Shown: positions 1 through 9,886, numbered from the stretch's first letter. The stretch is DNA of 64,000 nucleotides from Symbiodinium natans (GCA_905221605.1 CAJNDS010001001.1:284049-348048); one strand, 5' to 3'. Numbers and translations are program-made. Notes: generated by a model not told the origin, from the letters alone.

Positions 1-8
1 CGTGGAGA

Positions 9-46
<38 letters not shown>

Positions 47-47
47 G
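9..47. repeat. AT then AG microsatellite
   Basis: (AT)n at 9-35 continues as (AG)n. The following 110 bp is also TA- and TG-rich. Confidence 0.9.
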
Positions 48-275
48 ATGCATCCAATATCAATCTTACACGTCTGTATGCATGCGTATGCTTTGCTGAT
101 GTGTGTATATATATATATACAGATTTACATATATGTATGTATATGTGTGTGTACATGTATAGATGTGCAACTTTACATAATTAGACCGTCTTGCATTAGA
201 CCATCGTGTGTATCTCAAGGCAGCACAATTCACTCCTTGCGCCAGTTCCTAAGTCTCCGAGGACCCGCCGGTGTC

Positions 276-306
276 GTTTAGGGTTTAGGGTTTAGGGTTT
301 AGGGTT
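276..306 (+). repeat. TTTAGGG array
   Basis: About four perfect TTTAGGG heptamers. Confidence 0.9.
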
Positions 307-335
307 GTGAGATGTTGTGCTTTCGAAGAGACCGG

Positions 336-447
336 GCAGCCCAGTAATCATATTATGGTAAGGGTACCCTGTTCGAGGTTGGTTGCTTTGTAAGGGAACC
401 TCGAGCCAAAAAAAGGGAAAAAGGGTAGTATTACTGGGCTACCAAGG
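336..447. mobile_element. family A palindromic element, copy 1
   Basis: Ends GCAGCCCAGTAAT and ATTACTGGGCTACC are inverted repeats. The body contains AAGGGTACCCTGTTCGAGG and TGGTTGCTTTGTAAGGGAAC. It is the same element as intron 2 of the hydrolase gene, here in non-coding DNA. Confidence 0.7.
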
Positions 448-548
448 ATACCCATCAACTAGGCTTTGGGCGCGAACACCAAAAACAAATTCATGGTCGA
501 TGCGGACCCGACGGGTTTGGGATTTAGGGGCTTGGGACGAGGCAGATC

Positions 549-624
549 AACCCTAAACCCTAAACCCTAAACCCTAAACCCTAAACCCTAAACCCTAAAC
601 CCTAAACCCTAAACCCTAAACCCT
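549..624 (-). repeat. CCCTAAA array
   Basis: About eleven perfect units, in the opposite orientation to the array at 276-306. Confidence 0.95.
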
Positions 625-1159
625 TGCCACAGCCAAGGCGCCCAAGGCAAAGAAAGCATCCTCAAGGGCAAGGGCAGCACATGGATACATTCTTGAAGGT
701 TTTGGGTTCAGGTTTAGGTTCGGGTTTCAGGGTTTACACGGTTTGTAGGGTTATTTCGGAATTGGGAATGGGACTTATTCGTAGCTTCCCTACACACTTG
801 GTATAGGGGGGGAGAAGATAACTGGTTGACAAAGTGCTTCTGAAGAGCTAGCAAGATAGCAGTCAACTTAGGAGGCCCCCCCCCCCCGATCCCTCCCTCC
901 CCATCTTAAATGAGGATAAACGAGGAAGTAGCCCCTAAACAACAGGAGTCAGGGCCCGCGGAATGGGTCCCAGGGAGCGGCGTACCTACATGCGTACTGT
1001 ACACGCTGATTGCTTGCTCTGTTTGTGTCTCTTCGTTTCTTGCATCGGCCGTGAAGAGGCGTTCTCCTCGGTTGTCTTGTTGTAGGTCGAGTATGTTACG
1101 TGTTTGATCGCTTAGCTTCAATCTTCTTAGGGCTTGGGTTTAAAGTTCAGGGGGTTTGG

Positions 1160-1248
1160 AACCCTAAACCCTAAACCCTAAACCCTAAACCCTAAACCCT
1201 AAACCCTAAACCCTAAACCCTAAACCCTAAACCCTAAACCCTAAACCC
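1160..1248 (-). repeat. CCCTAAA array
   Basis: About twelve perfect units. Confidence 0.95.
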
Positions 1249-1433
1249 AAAGGGTAGGGTTTCAGGGTTCTGAGGTGTGCTTGCCGGGTTGAGCTCCTGG
1301 CTGTGTGCGGGGCGCGGGGAGTTTAAGGTCGGTTCATGCCGCTCTTGAGGCTGTCAGGCCGGGAGGCAGAACCCTGACCCGCCTGAACCCCATGACCCCA
1401 AAACCCCAAACCCTTGTGAACCCAGACTCGGAC

Positions 1434-1533
1434 CTAAACCCTAAACGGGTTTAGGGTTTAGGGTTTGAGGGTTTGAGGGTTTGAGGGTTTTAGGGTTTTA
1501 GGGTTTTAGGGTTTTAGGGTTTAGGGTTTAGGG
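1434..1533. repeat. telomere-like array with an orientation switch
   Basis: CCTAAACCCTAAACGGGTTT switches into TTTAGGG units. GGGTTTGA and GGGTTTTA variants follow. Confidence 0.85.
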
Positions 1534-1672
1534 CTCTAAATCCTAAACCGGAAAGGGCTCTCCGCAATGAAACTGCCAGGCTGCCCCAGGCCCACAGCGC
1601 TAAGCCGCGACGCCAGCGCAGCGCTGCGGCTACGAAGGACGGGGAACCTGGATTGGGGACTTTGGGCTTATA

Positions 1673-1890
1673 GCTTGGGATGTTCCCCCTTACACTAACA
1701 GTCCTTAAAAGGGATTAGGTTTAGGGTTTAGGGTTTAGGGTTTAGGGTTTAGGGTTTAGGGTTTAGGGTTTAGGGTTTAGGGTTTAGGGTTTAGGGTTTA
1801 GGGTTTAGGGTTTAGGGTTTAGGGAACAGTCCTTACAAAAGGGATTAGAGTACCCCTTATCAAAACTATCCCGATTAAGGACTGTTAGGG
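1673..1890. mobile_element. family C palindromic element split by a telomere array
   Basis: The left arm TTGGGATGTTCCCCCTTACA, ending CTAACAGTCC, and the right arm ATTAAGGACTGTTAG bound the element. A TTTAGGG array of about 105 bp (1719-1824) interrupts it. The element segment AACAGTCCTT..AAAAGGGATTAG occurs on both sides of the array (1698-1718 and 1825-1848). Confidence 0.7.
1719..1824 (+). repeat. TTTAGGG array inside a family C element
   Basis: About fifteen perfect units, flanked on both sides by the same family C segment of about 22 bp. Confidence 0.95.
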
Positions 1891-2102
1891 TTCAGGGCTT
1901 ATAGGGTTTAAAGGGTTTGTCGGGTTTAGGATTCAGGGTTTATAGGGTTTAAAGGGGTTTAGGGTGTAGGGTTTGTAGGTTTTTTTTGGGGGGGGGTTCG
2001 GGTGTAGGGTTTATAGGGTTCTGCAGGGTATAGGGTTTATAGGGTTTTGGATTGCTGTTTACAAGTTGTTTTGGTTTTCCCCTGCCTCCTCATTGGTTCA
2101 AG

Positions 2103-2497
2103 GCCTTAGACGTCCGGAAAAATCTTTTGGTCTTGGTGACGCGTGACCTCACCCAGGCGCTCCCAAGTGTCAGATGCCTGAGCAAGTTCTGGAACCGACT
2201 TGGCCAGCACCGTCCTGTCATCGACGCAAAGGAGCGTGTCAGCCCCTGGCGTCACTTCTTTAACATGCTGAGCTGGCAGCGAAAGAAGAAGAGCAAGTGC
2301 TACTGGAGCCCATGGATCTCCCTGCGGGAGGCCCCGAGCACCGCGAAGGCGACTGCTCCTGCATATGCCCATCTCACATGCCTTTTCCACTGGTCCTCGA
2401 GCAGCATGATCACAGGCTCAGGAAGAGAGATGCGACGAAAGTGCTCAATGCACAGCTCCCAATCCGTACCATCAAAAGCTTTAGAGTAGTCCAAGGA
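2103..2497 (-). pseudogene. LINE-type reverse transcriptase fragment, frameshifted
   Basis: Two overlapping minus-strand frames together resemble part of a non-LTR reverse transcriptase palm. The first frame (from 2494) reads LDYSKAFDGTDWEL, the motif A region, followed by a helix ending WKRHVRW. The second frame (from about 2370) has RGLPQGDPWAP at about 2336-2304, motif B, and CVDDRTVLA at about 2228-2202, motif C with Cys in place of the usual Tyr/Phe. A frameshift near 2340-2370 joins them. No endonuclease or full polymerase can be found; the 5' side stops at an in-frame TAA at about 2498. The fragment is surrounded on both sides by degenerate TTTAGGG-type sequence. It is a dead LINE remnant, not an active element. 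Confidence 0.75.
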
Positions 2498-3118
2498 TTA
2501 GGTTCGTAGTGTATAGGGTTCCAGGTTTAGGGTTTGGATGGGGGGTTGAGGATTTACAGGGTGTAGGGAGCTCGGGCTTGATGGACCCGCCAAGAATTTG
2601 GGCTCTTTGGGGTGTTGAGTTTGGGGGTTTAGGAGGGTTTAGGAGGGTTTAGGGTAGAGTTAGGGTTCGGGTTTAGGGTGGAAGGTTTAGGCTTAGGGTT
2701 TCGGGTTTAGGGTATTTGTTGCCGTGTGCCATGGAGTGACATCCGGGTCTATAGGGTCTAGAGTCTACAAGAGTTTGGGGGTGAGGGGCCTTACCCCTTA
2801 AAACCAGCAGAAACTCTAGACTCCAAACCCTATGTTTCGTTCCGGGCATACTGAGTGCTCCGGGATTTACGGATTTAGCGACTTGTACCCCATTCTAATA
2901 TTTGGGTGACTCGAGCCCCATAGTAAAGTACCTGGAAGGACAGGTTTAGGGCAACCCTAAACCCTAACTTCCAAACCCTATGTTTTATGATTGGTTGTAG
3001 GGCTAAGTTGAGGATGTGGGGTTGATGTCTCGGACGGCAGGTGGGGGAGCGGGGGGGCAAACCTCTGCTGGCCTTGTCTATTTATGCTTTGCACTGGGTT
3101 TAGAGTCTGGGGGTGTAC
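2498..3118. other. no gene seen; degenerate telomere-like DNA
   Basis: Scattered single TTTAGGG-like units and unique sequence. CCAAACCCTATGTTT occurs at about 2823-2837 and 2971-2985. Confidence 0.6.
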
Positions 3119-3213
3119 TGAACCCTGAACCCTGAACCCTGAACCCTGAACCCTGAACCCTGAACCCTAAACCCCAAACCCCAAACCCTAAACCCTAAAC
3201 CCTAAACCCTGAA
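3119..3213 (-). repeat. CCCTGAA then CCCTAAA array
   Basis: Six CCCTGAA variant units pass into CCCCAAA and CCCTAAA units without interruption. Confidence 0.88.
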
Positions 3214-3316
3214 CTGCGCTCTTTGATGGGCATGTGGCAGGGCTGCCGTGGTGGCGAACCCCAAGACCGGCCGCGCGAAGAAGAACATCACCTTGCTGGG
3301 AGTTGGGTAAGTGAGG

Positions 3317-3425
3317 TGTAGGGTTTAGGGTTTAGGGTTTAGGGTTTAGGGTGTAGGGTTTAGGGTTTGGGGTTTAGGGTGTAGGGTTTATAGGGTATAG
3401 GGTTTAGGGTTTAGGGGGCTTAGGG
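3317..3425 (+). repeat. TTTAGGG array, degenerate
   Basis: Perfect units mixed with GTGTAGGG and TATAGGG variants. Confidence 0.85.
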
Positions 3426-3429
3426 TGGA

Positions 3430-4019
3430 AAGGGTTTATGATTTAACTGGAGTAGAAAGGGTTTAGGGTTGAAAGGGTTTAGGATTGAAAGCGGTTTAGG
3501 ATTGAGAGGGTTTCGAATTTCGAATGAAAGAAGCAGGCTGATTCGGAGACTGAACTTGCTTCAACTAAGTGGTTCTCACTAGGCAAATAGAAGGAAACAG
3601 AAATTTCCCAAAGGGTTATTTAGGAGGGGTATAAGGCCGCCACAAAAGCAGCCACTCTGGATCCTCCTCAGCCCAGCTAGACACGCTCCGACCGAATTGA
3701 ATTTGAAGGGCTTGGGCGGTCTATGGGATACAACGGGGGCACGGAAAGCTCGCCCTCCGCGGCGTGAGCCAGGATGGGCATGGTGATGACCTGCGTGCTC
3801 ACAAGGGCGAACGGATGCAGTGAACCCAACTTCCTGTTGCTCCGTGAACCCACTCTTGCGTAAACACGCACAAGGGAAGCTCAGCAACCCTTCAATCAGG
3901 AGCATGCGCATATTAGGATTCCTAGTGCGCTTCGTTCAGCGGCTTGCTCCAGGGTCGCAATGGGATCCTAACACACGAAATACTGAGCCCCAAGTTGCCA
4001 CAGTGCCTTGACCCCCCAT
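3430..4019. other. no gene recognised
   Basis: GGGTTTAGGATTGAAAG-type degenerate units, then about 450 bp of unique sequence. A 110-codon minus-strand frame (3579-3911) has no recognisable motif. Confidence 0.5.
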
Positions 4020-4443
4020 AAAAAACCCTAAAAACCCTCATCCAAGCCCGAAACCCGAAACTCCCACTAAACCCCATGCACCCTAAACCCTACAAACCAC
4101 ACAAACCACATAAACCCCATAAACCCCATAAACAACAATAATCAAATAAACCTTGTAAATCTTATAAACCCTAAAACCTAAAATAACCCTAAACCCTCTA
4201 AACCCTCTATACCCTATAAATCCTATAAACCTATAAACTCTATAAACCCGATAAACCCTATAACCCGTATAAACCCTATAAACCGTCTAAACCCTCTAAA
4301 CCTCTAAACCCTCTAAACCCTATAAACTCTATGAACTCTATAAACTCTATAAACTCTATAAACTCTATAAAAGCTATAAACCCTATAAACCCTATAAACC
4401 CTATAAAACCTAAAACCCTAAACCCTAAACCCTAAACCCTAAC
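4020..4443 (-). repeat. variant telomere-like array, 9-mer CCCTATAAA type
   Basis: About 420 bp of diverged CCCTATAAA, CCCTCTAAA and CTCTATAAA units, ending in perfect CCCTAAA units. The 9-mer period reflects a TA insertion into the heptamer. Confidence 0.8.
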
Positions 4444-4556
4444 CCGAAATCGCAGCCCAGCAGCCTCCACGAAGCTGTCCACGGCAATCGCTGCTACAGC
4501 GCTCACCCTTGGGGGCATTCAAAGGGGGTTTCAAGCAATGGGGTACATATATAGGT

Positions 4557-4650
4557 AGGGTTTAGGGTTTAGGGCTAGGGTTTCGGGTTTAGGGTTTAGG
4601 GTTTAGGGTTTCGGGTTTAGGGTTTAGGGTTTAGGGTTTAGGGCTAGGGT
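4557..4650 (+). repeat. TTTAGGG array
   Basis: Perfect units with occasional TTTCGGG and GCTAGGG variants. Confidence 0.88.
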
Positions 4651-4760
4651 GTAGGACTTATCTGGGGACCCAAAAGCGGAGCCTAACTTCGATAACTACC
4701 CCAAAAAGTGCGTTCAAGGCCAGGGTGGGGCGGAGGATTTCATAAGGGTTCAAGGTTAAG

Positions 4761-4875
4761 GTTTAGGGTTTAGGGTTTAGGGTTTAGGGTTTAGGGTTTA
4801 GGGTTTAGGGTTTAGGGTTTAGGGTTTAGGGTTTAGGGTTTAGGGTTTATTAGGGTTTAGGGCTTAGGGTTTAGG
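4761..4875 (+). repeat. TTTAGGG array
   Basis: About thirteen perfect units, then a few degenerate ones. Confidence 0.93.
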
Positions 4876-4949
4876 AACCCTAATTGAGTCTGGGGACTGC
4901 TGAGGCCTAGATAACCTAGGACGGCCCTTAATTACCTCTGATCGATATT

Positions 4950-5012
4950 CTTGAATATGATGCTCTTAAACCCAACAAGGGAGAATATCAAATGTCCCAA
5001 GGCCTACCTCGC
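4950..5012. mobile_element. family N element, single unit
   Basis: GAATATGATGCTCTTAAACC, CAACAAGGGAGAATATCAAA and TGTCCCAAGGCCTACC align with the intron at 59387-59538. Confidence 0.5.
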
Positions 5013-5326
5013 CACTAAGTCCTTGCGACCAGATTCCTAACTCGGAACACCCGTAAACTGGAGGTGGATTTGGGGACCCTCTTCGTTTAGGGTTTCGGGT
5101 TTAGGACTCCTATGAGTTTATTGGGCTATGAAGGGAATCGTTAGGGCCCATACAACTTTATGAAGAATTTTCAAAGAAAACCGAAACCCTGGAAACCTTC
5201 AAAAGCCCTAGCAGGCGGCGTGAGCAGAAAGCGCGCGGACTTGGCAGAAGCCACAAAATGCGCCTGTGGGTCAGGGCTTAGAGATTTGGGGCTTCGAGTA
5301 GGGCCTGGTGGAGGAATACAGGGTTT

Positions 5327-5574
5327 AATGTTGACTTCACATTAATGATTCCCGCTACAATTGTAAAATCCAGCTGCCGGAACACAATATTGTAACCCGC
5401 CACAATTGTAAAATCCAACCCGGAAAATTCGTTTTTTACGGGCGTGGTGCTACTACCTAATACTAAAACTAATAGTACGTCCTACCAGGATTTAGGCGAA
5501 TATAATTGAGGAGGCCCTGGCCGGAGAGATTGATCAATCAAGGGGGGGGGGTTTATTAATGCGAAGTCAACATT
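5327..5574. mobile_element. TIR element nested in a telomere-type repeat
   Basis: Termini AATGTTGACTTCACATTAAT (5327-5346) and ATTAATGCGAAGTCAACATT (5555-5574) are inverted repeats with one mismatch. Inside is a direct repeat of about 22 bp containing ACAATTGTAAAATCCA (5348-5370 and 5397-5419). The flanks read GGGTTT on the left and AGGGTT on the right, so removing the element restores GGGTTTAGGGTT. Confidence 0.68.
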
Positions 5575-6520
5575 AGGGTTGAGGAGTAGGGGAGGCGGCT
5601 GTTTCAAACGCTGTTACCTCTACGACTGTCTCCCCCTCGGAATCACATGCAGCTCTGCGGCGATGCCTTTAGAACCGTTAGCAGCGTTGGGGAGCGTTTG
5701 TCTTCATGTGTGCTATGGTGGACCCTAAACCCCGAAAAACCCTATCATTTTGATCTGGACTACAGGGCGAATCAGCCACAGATTAGCAATGTCCTGAAAC
5801 TCTATAAGCCGACAAGCCCCGCACCCCAAAAAGCCACAACCCTGAAATCCTGATTCTAAGCTAGGGTTTAGAGTTCAGGGTTTCAAGCCCTGCTGGGCTT
5901 TACTAATAAACCCTAAACCCCAGACCCTAAACCCTAGGCCCGAAACCCTAAACCCTAAACCCTAAACCCTAAACCCGAAATGGGTGCAGGGGAAGCCCCT
6001 TGTTCGCGGGCGGCGTCGAGTCTGAAGGGCAATGGGTTTGAGTACAAGACTTGCTCATCCTGCTCTGGGGCTTTTCCGTCACCCCTTCTATGCTTTTCGT
6101 GCAGTTCGCAACATGCTGGTCTCTCTTGTTCTGGTGTACGGCCCTGACATATTGAGCATATCCGGTTGTTTCGTTAAGTTGTTTCTGCGGGTCATGGGCT
6201 TGGGGAGTTTAGGATCTGTGCCTCGTCGCCACCGTCCCCGGCACTTCGGTGCATGGCCAACTTCACCTTGCCATCAGAACTCTAGCCAAGGGAGCCCGAT
6301 CTAGGTTCCCCAGTAACCCCTTCTTGATAAGGGTATACCCTTTTTCTGAATATTCAGTTGAAAAAAGGAGCCCCAAAAACAAAAAGGGAATACGCGCAGT
6401 ACGGGGAGCCCAATGCACAAGATCCCCCGAAATCTCCCCTGCAAAGGGTTGCTTCCAGATCTGAAGCAACAAAGGGGAAGTCTGGAGTGATTGTTAGGGA
6501 GGGGGCAGGGTGGGGGTCTT
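5575..6520. other. no gene recognised
   Basis: Unique sequence with one telomere-like array. Overlapping short frames in several phases show no motif. AACCCCTTCTTGATAAGGGT near 6315 is part of a weak palindrome. Confidence 0.5.
5904..5977 (-). repeat. CCCTAAA array
   Basis: Degenerate units, then about five perfect units. Confidence 0.85.
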
Positions 6521-6627
6521 AGTAGCCCAGTAACCATGCTATAATAAGGGCACCCTTTTTTGGGGTTGGTTACTTTATAAGGGAACCCAGAACCAGAAAA
6601 AGGGTGAATGGTACCACTGGGCTACTA
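6521..6627. mobile_element. family A palindromic element, copy 2
   Basis: Ends AGTAGCCCAGTAACCAT and CCACTGGGCTACT. The interior (GGTTGGTTACTTTATAAGGG) aligns with the other family A copies. Confidence 0.7.
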
Positions 6628-6995
6628 AGTTGTTGGGTACCCCTGATTGACGAATCCCCCTGATACGTAGCCATGAAGGCAAACCCGCAAAACCCCATGA
6701 CACCGAGAGGCGGCCGCGCCGATTGCAACGGCGCACATCAAGAGCCTCGGTTTTTTAAGAATGATAGGGTTTGGGGTGTAGGGTTTAGGGTTCAGGTTTT
6801 GAGGTTTAGGGTTAGGGGTGAAGGTTTAGGGCTTATAGGGTTTGCCAGCCTTGGCAGAAGGCTGTTTGGGTCCAGGGTTTACGGTTTGGGCATGCTTTAA
6901 AAACATACATTTCGGGAAGTGGGGGTTCTTCGACACCAGGAGTCCGCCGAAAAGGCATCCGAATCATCCGACAACCCTTGGCTGATTAGTATATG

Positions 6996-7102
6996 GGGGT
7001 TTCCGAAAATTAGGGGGGGGGGGGGGGTACCTCTTTGGGGTCCTTATTATAAGGGAATCCTTACTAATTGGGGGGATATTTTAAGGGGCCCCCTCATTTA
7101 AA
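6996..7102. repeat. family D dispersed element
   Basis: TTTCCGAAAATTAGG, TACCTCTTTGGGGTCCTTAT and GGATATTTTAAGGGGCCCCC. Related sequences are near 16467-16530, 43096-43160, 50746-50850 and 58107-58205. Confidence 0.45.
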
Positions 7103-7215
7103 CCTTAAACCCTAAACCCTAAACCTGAAATTCCTGGGGCAGCCAGTCTACCGCGATTCGGATGCCCGCTTCCCTAGCAAAGCACCTCGAGGCACCCTTC
7201 GAAGCTGTGGACACA

Positions 7216-7300
7216 AAGTGTGTTTAGGCTTTAGGGTTTAGGGTTTAGGGTTTAGGGTTTAGGGTTGAGGGTTAGGGTTGAGGGTTGAGGGTTTAGGGTC
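7216..7300 (+). repeat. TTTAGGG and GGGTTGA array
   Basis: Perfect units change into GGGTTGA variants. A second similar array is at 7406-7471. Confidence 0.82.
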
Positions 7301-8140
7301 TCTGGTGGGGGGTGGACTCAAAGAATGTGCTTCCTGCACACCCTAGACCCCCTAAACCCAAGGCTGAAAGTCAAGGAACGTGCGCACAGACCAGGGTAGA
7401 GTTTGAAGTTTAGGGTTTAGGGTTTAGGGTTTAGGGTTGAGGGTTTAGGGTTTAGGGTTGAGGGTTTAGGCACCCAACTGGACGAACACAAAGAGAGAGC
7501 ACGGACTTGTGGCGGTGCTTCTTCGCCACCCGCGTCGCTGAACTCTAGGGTTTAGGGCTGAGGGATGTTGAGGATTTGCCACACAGTTGCAAGAGGGTTT
7601 GGAGCTGAGGGATGTTGAGGGTTGAAAGTCCCTAAACCCTAAACCCTAAACCCAAAACCCTGCACCCTTCTGCGTGTGTTTTTGGTGGGGACATACGAGG
7701 CACGCGCAGGATCAACAGGCGCATGGAGCCCTCTCAGAGCGTTGCGTCAAAGTGTTTAGGGTTTAGGGTGTAGGTTCTACGGTGTAGTAGAAGGGATCCC
7801 AACCAGGCGACCTTAAACCCAGACCCTAAACGGCCCTAAACCCCAAGCCCTTCACTTATAAGCCCGAAGATGCAAAAAAACATCTCGGAGCCCTCTCCAG
7901 CCGAAAAAGCCCTTACAACCACCTAACGCCCTACACCCTAGACCCACGAACCCCCCCCGCCCCCCCCCCGAACCCTTTTTTCACAAACCCCAAACCCCAA
8001 ACCCTAAACCCTCTACCTACCCCCCCCCCCCCAAAAAAAAAAAAACAAAAAGATAGAAAATCCGAGGTACAAGGCGCCCGAGACGAAGAAGCTGGAGGCC
8101 GCGAAGGGGCCTCTCATCTTCGAGCGGACAGGCGCTCCCA

Positions 8141-8331
8141 AGGTTTAGGGTGTAGCAGGCTTAGGGTTTATAGGGCTTAGGGTTTGTAGGGTTTAGGGTT
8201 TATAGGGTTTAGTTTATAGGGTTTAGGGTTTAGGGTTTAGGGTTTAGAGTTAGGGTTTAGAGTTTAGGGTTTAGGGTTTATCAGGCTTAGGGTTTATAGG
8301 GCTTAAGGTTTAGGGTTTAGGGTTCAGGTTG
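8141..8331 (+). repeat. TTTAGGG and TTTATAGGG array
   Basis: Alternating 7-mer and 9-mer units, with GCTTAGGG variants. Confidence 0.82.
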
Positions 8332-8470
8332 GCTGAAAGGGAGCTTGAAGGGAACCCAGAGCAACCTCGGAATAAAAAACTGTACCATACTTGGCTTAAA
8401 GGGAGCTTGAAAGGACCCAGAGCAACCTCGCAAGAATGAATTTTGGCTTAAGGGGGCTTGAAGGGAGCCA
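8331..8470. repeat. three direct repeats of about 60 bp
   Basis: GGCTTAAAGGGAGCTTGAAG with a following CCCAGAGCAACCTCG tract occurs at about 8331, 8393 and 8447, the last copy diverged. It is followed by a family P-like right end. Confidence 0.6.
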
Positions 8471-8519
8471 AAACCCTAAGAAAAAGTGAACAAGACGCTG
8501 CTCTGGGTCCTAGACCATG

Positions 8520-9281
8520 ATACTCAGGGTTGCGTTTAGGGCTTAGGTCTTAGGGTAGCAACTCCTAGTGGCTTACCCGGTTCTGGCTTTGTACATCTGA
8601 CCTTAGCCCCGACACCCTAGAGCCCTCATCCCTAAACCCTAAACAGGAAACATCAGGAGTCGGCCTCTCGACTTTTCTCTCACAGGCGCCGCTTTGCAAC
8701 TTGCTTCATGTTAATTAAGCTATAGCTTGGCCACTAAAACCCTCTGAAACGATGCCAAAATAAGAGTTACGACAATATGGGAAGATCATGTATATCTCAA
8801 ACCCTACATACAGGACTACCTATGATCGTAGGTCGGAGCTGTCGATGGTAGCGAAGTGTCACAGGCTGAGCACTTCACAAACAGCTCCCGGAGCTTGAAC
8901 TGAAGATCTGATGGTGCCCATACAGTTATAAGGTTTACAGGGTACGATGTAACTGTGCGAACCCTTGGGATCTTTCAGAAACAAGCTGTGAGCGCAACTT
9001 CGTGTACATCGACACAAGTTCGCGCGGAAGATGCGTCAAACTCTGGCACATTGGCCCACATGGGATCCCGGGAAGACGTCTTCTTCCCTGTATGATACAG
9101 ACTCTACCGCCGCCCTTAAGGTACTCGCTTGATCTCATAGGCATTCTACCTTTACATATTATACTACATCTTAAAATCTACACGTAGTATGAAGTTATAT
9201 ATATATATATGTATATATATACATATACTATTGCGGAGCAGCGGACATCCTGGCAGGGCTCACCCAGCAAATGAGCCCCTC
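8520..9281. other. no gene recognised
   Basis: Unique sequence without arrays, 3' of the secreted protein gene, ending in an AT microsatellite. It may hold that gene's 3' UTR. Confidence 0.5.
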
Positions 9282-9886
9282 TCAGCGAAGATGGGTCAGC
9301 AAGAGGAGTCCCAGAACCTTACTTCTCCAATAGCCAGGGATTCAGTAACTTAGGGTTTAGGGTTTAGGGCTATTATTCCTACCAAGTCAGGAAGCCCAAA
9401 AAGTTTAAAAGGTCCGCTCTTGGCTAAGGAACCGCCAGGAGCCCCGGCTGTGCCCAGTGGCCCGCACTGATGGAGGCACCCCCACCTTACTTCTCCAATA
9501 ACCCCAAAGGGAAGTAAAAAAGGGGGTTAAACTTTGTATTCTTCCTAATAACCCAAAGGGAAGTAAAAAAGGGGGGTTAAACTTTGTATTCTTCCTACTA
9601 AATATAAGGAAACCCAACAAAAAAGTTTGAAGTTCAACTATTGGCTAAGGAAGCCACCGTCCGTGGTGGTGGTGGTGGCATTGGGGTCCGTGGTGGTGGT
9701 GGTGGTGGTATTGTCGCAGACCGAACCTGTGCTACAGGACGAAGTGGAGTTCATCCAGACGCATGTGCACCCGTCATCCTTCATCGATTCGCAGTAGGTC
9801 GCGTTGGTGTCGTTATAGCTGTCGCATGCCTTCACTGTTCCCAGCTGCATGAGCATGAGAAACATGGCCCACATCATCTTTGCCAT
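9282..9886 (-). CDS. small secreted Cys/Thr-rich protein, probably GPI-anchored, 3 exons
   Basis: Exons at 9886-9658, 9485-9433 and 9317-9282 (complement) total 318 bp and give 105 residues plus a TGA stop. Residues 1-20 form a signal peptide (Met-rich hydrophobic core ending TVKA). Residues 21-58 hold six cysteines and several N-glycosylation sequons (NDT, NAT, NST). Residues 60-75 are a Thr-rich stalk interrupted by DPNA, encoded by a GGT-type triplet run on the plus strand. The last 16 residues (PGLLAVLGLLLLTHLR) are a hydrophobic tail, as expected for a GPI-attachment signal or a short membrane anchor. The tail is read only after splicing; unspliced frames stop inside each intron. Both introns are GT-AG and both are copies of repeat family M. 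The ATG at 9886 is preferred over a GTG one codon upstream. A cell-surface role is inferred. I do not recognise the family. Confidence 0.72.
9318..9432 (-). mobile_element. intron 2 of the secreted protein gene: family M introner with telomere repeat
   Basis: This 115-bp GT-AG intron is flanked by GGTT direct repeats. It shares the ACTTCTCCAATA end and the AAAAAGTTTAAA...CTCTTGGCTAAGGAA end with family M. At 9351-9369 it carries about two and a half TTTAGGG units in place of the usual interior. Confidence 0.72.
9486..9657 (-). mobile_element. intron 1 of the secreted protein gene: family M introner
   Basis: This 172-bp GT-AG intron is flanked by direct repeats of GGTGG from the exon. Its ends are imperfect inverted repeats (CTTCCTTAGCCAATA on the minus strand, CTTACTTCTCCAATA on the plus strand). 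Inside is a tandem duplication of about 50 bp (9499-9546 and 9549-9598). Related copies are at 9318-9432, 29487-29678 and 51352-51460. Confidence 0.75.

Noticed and set aside
2052-2489. Plus-strand frame of 145 codons
   Set aside because: Antisense to the reverse transcriptase remnant, whose motifs are on the minus strand.
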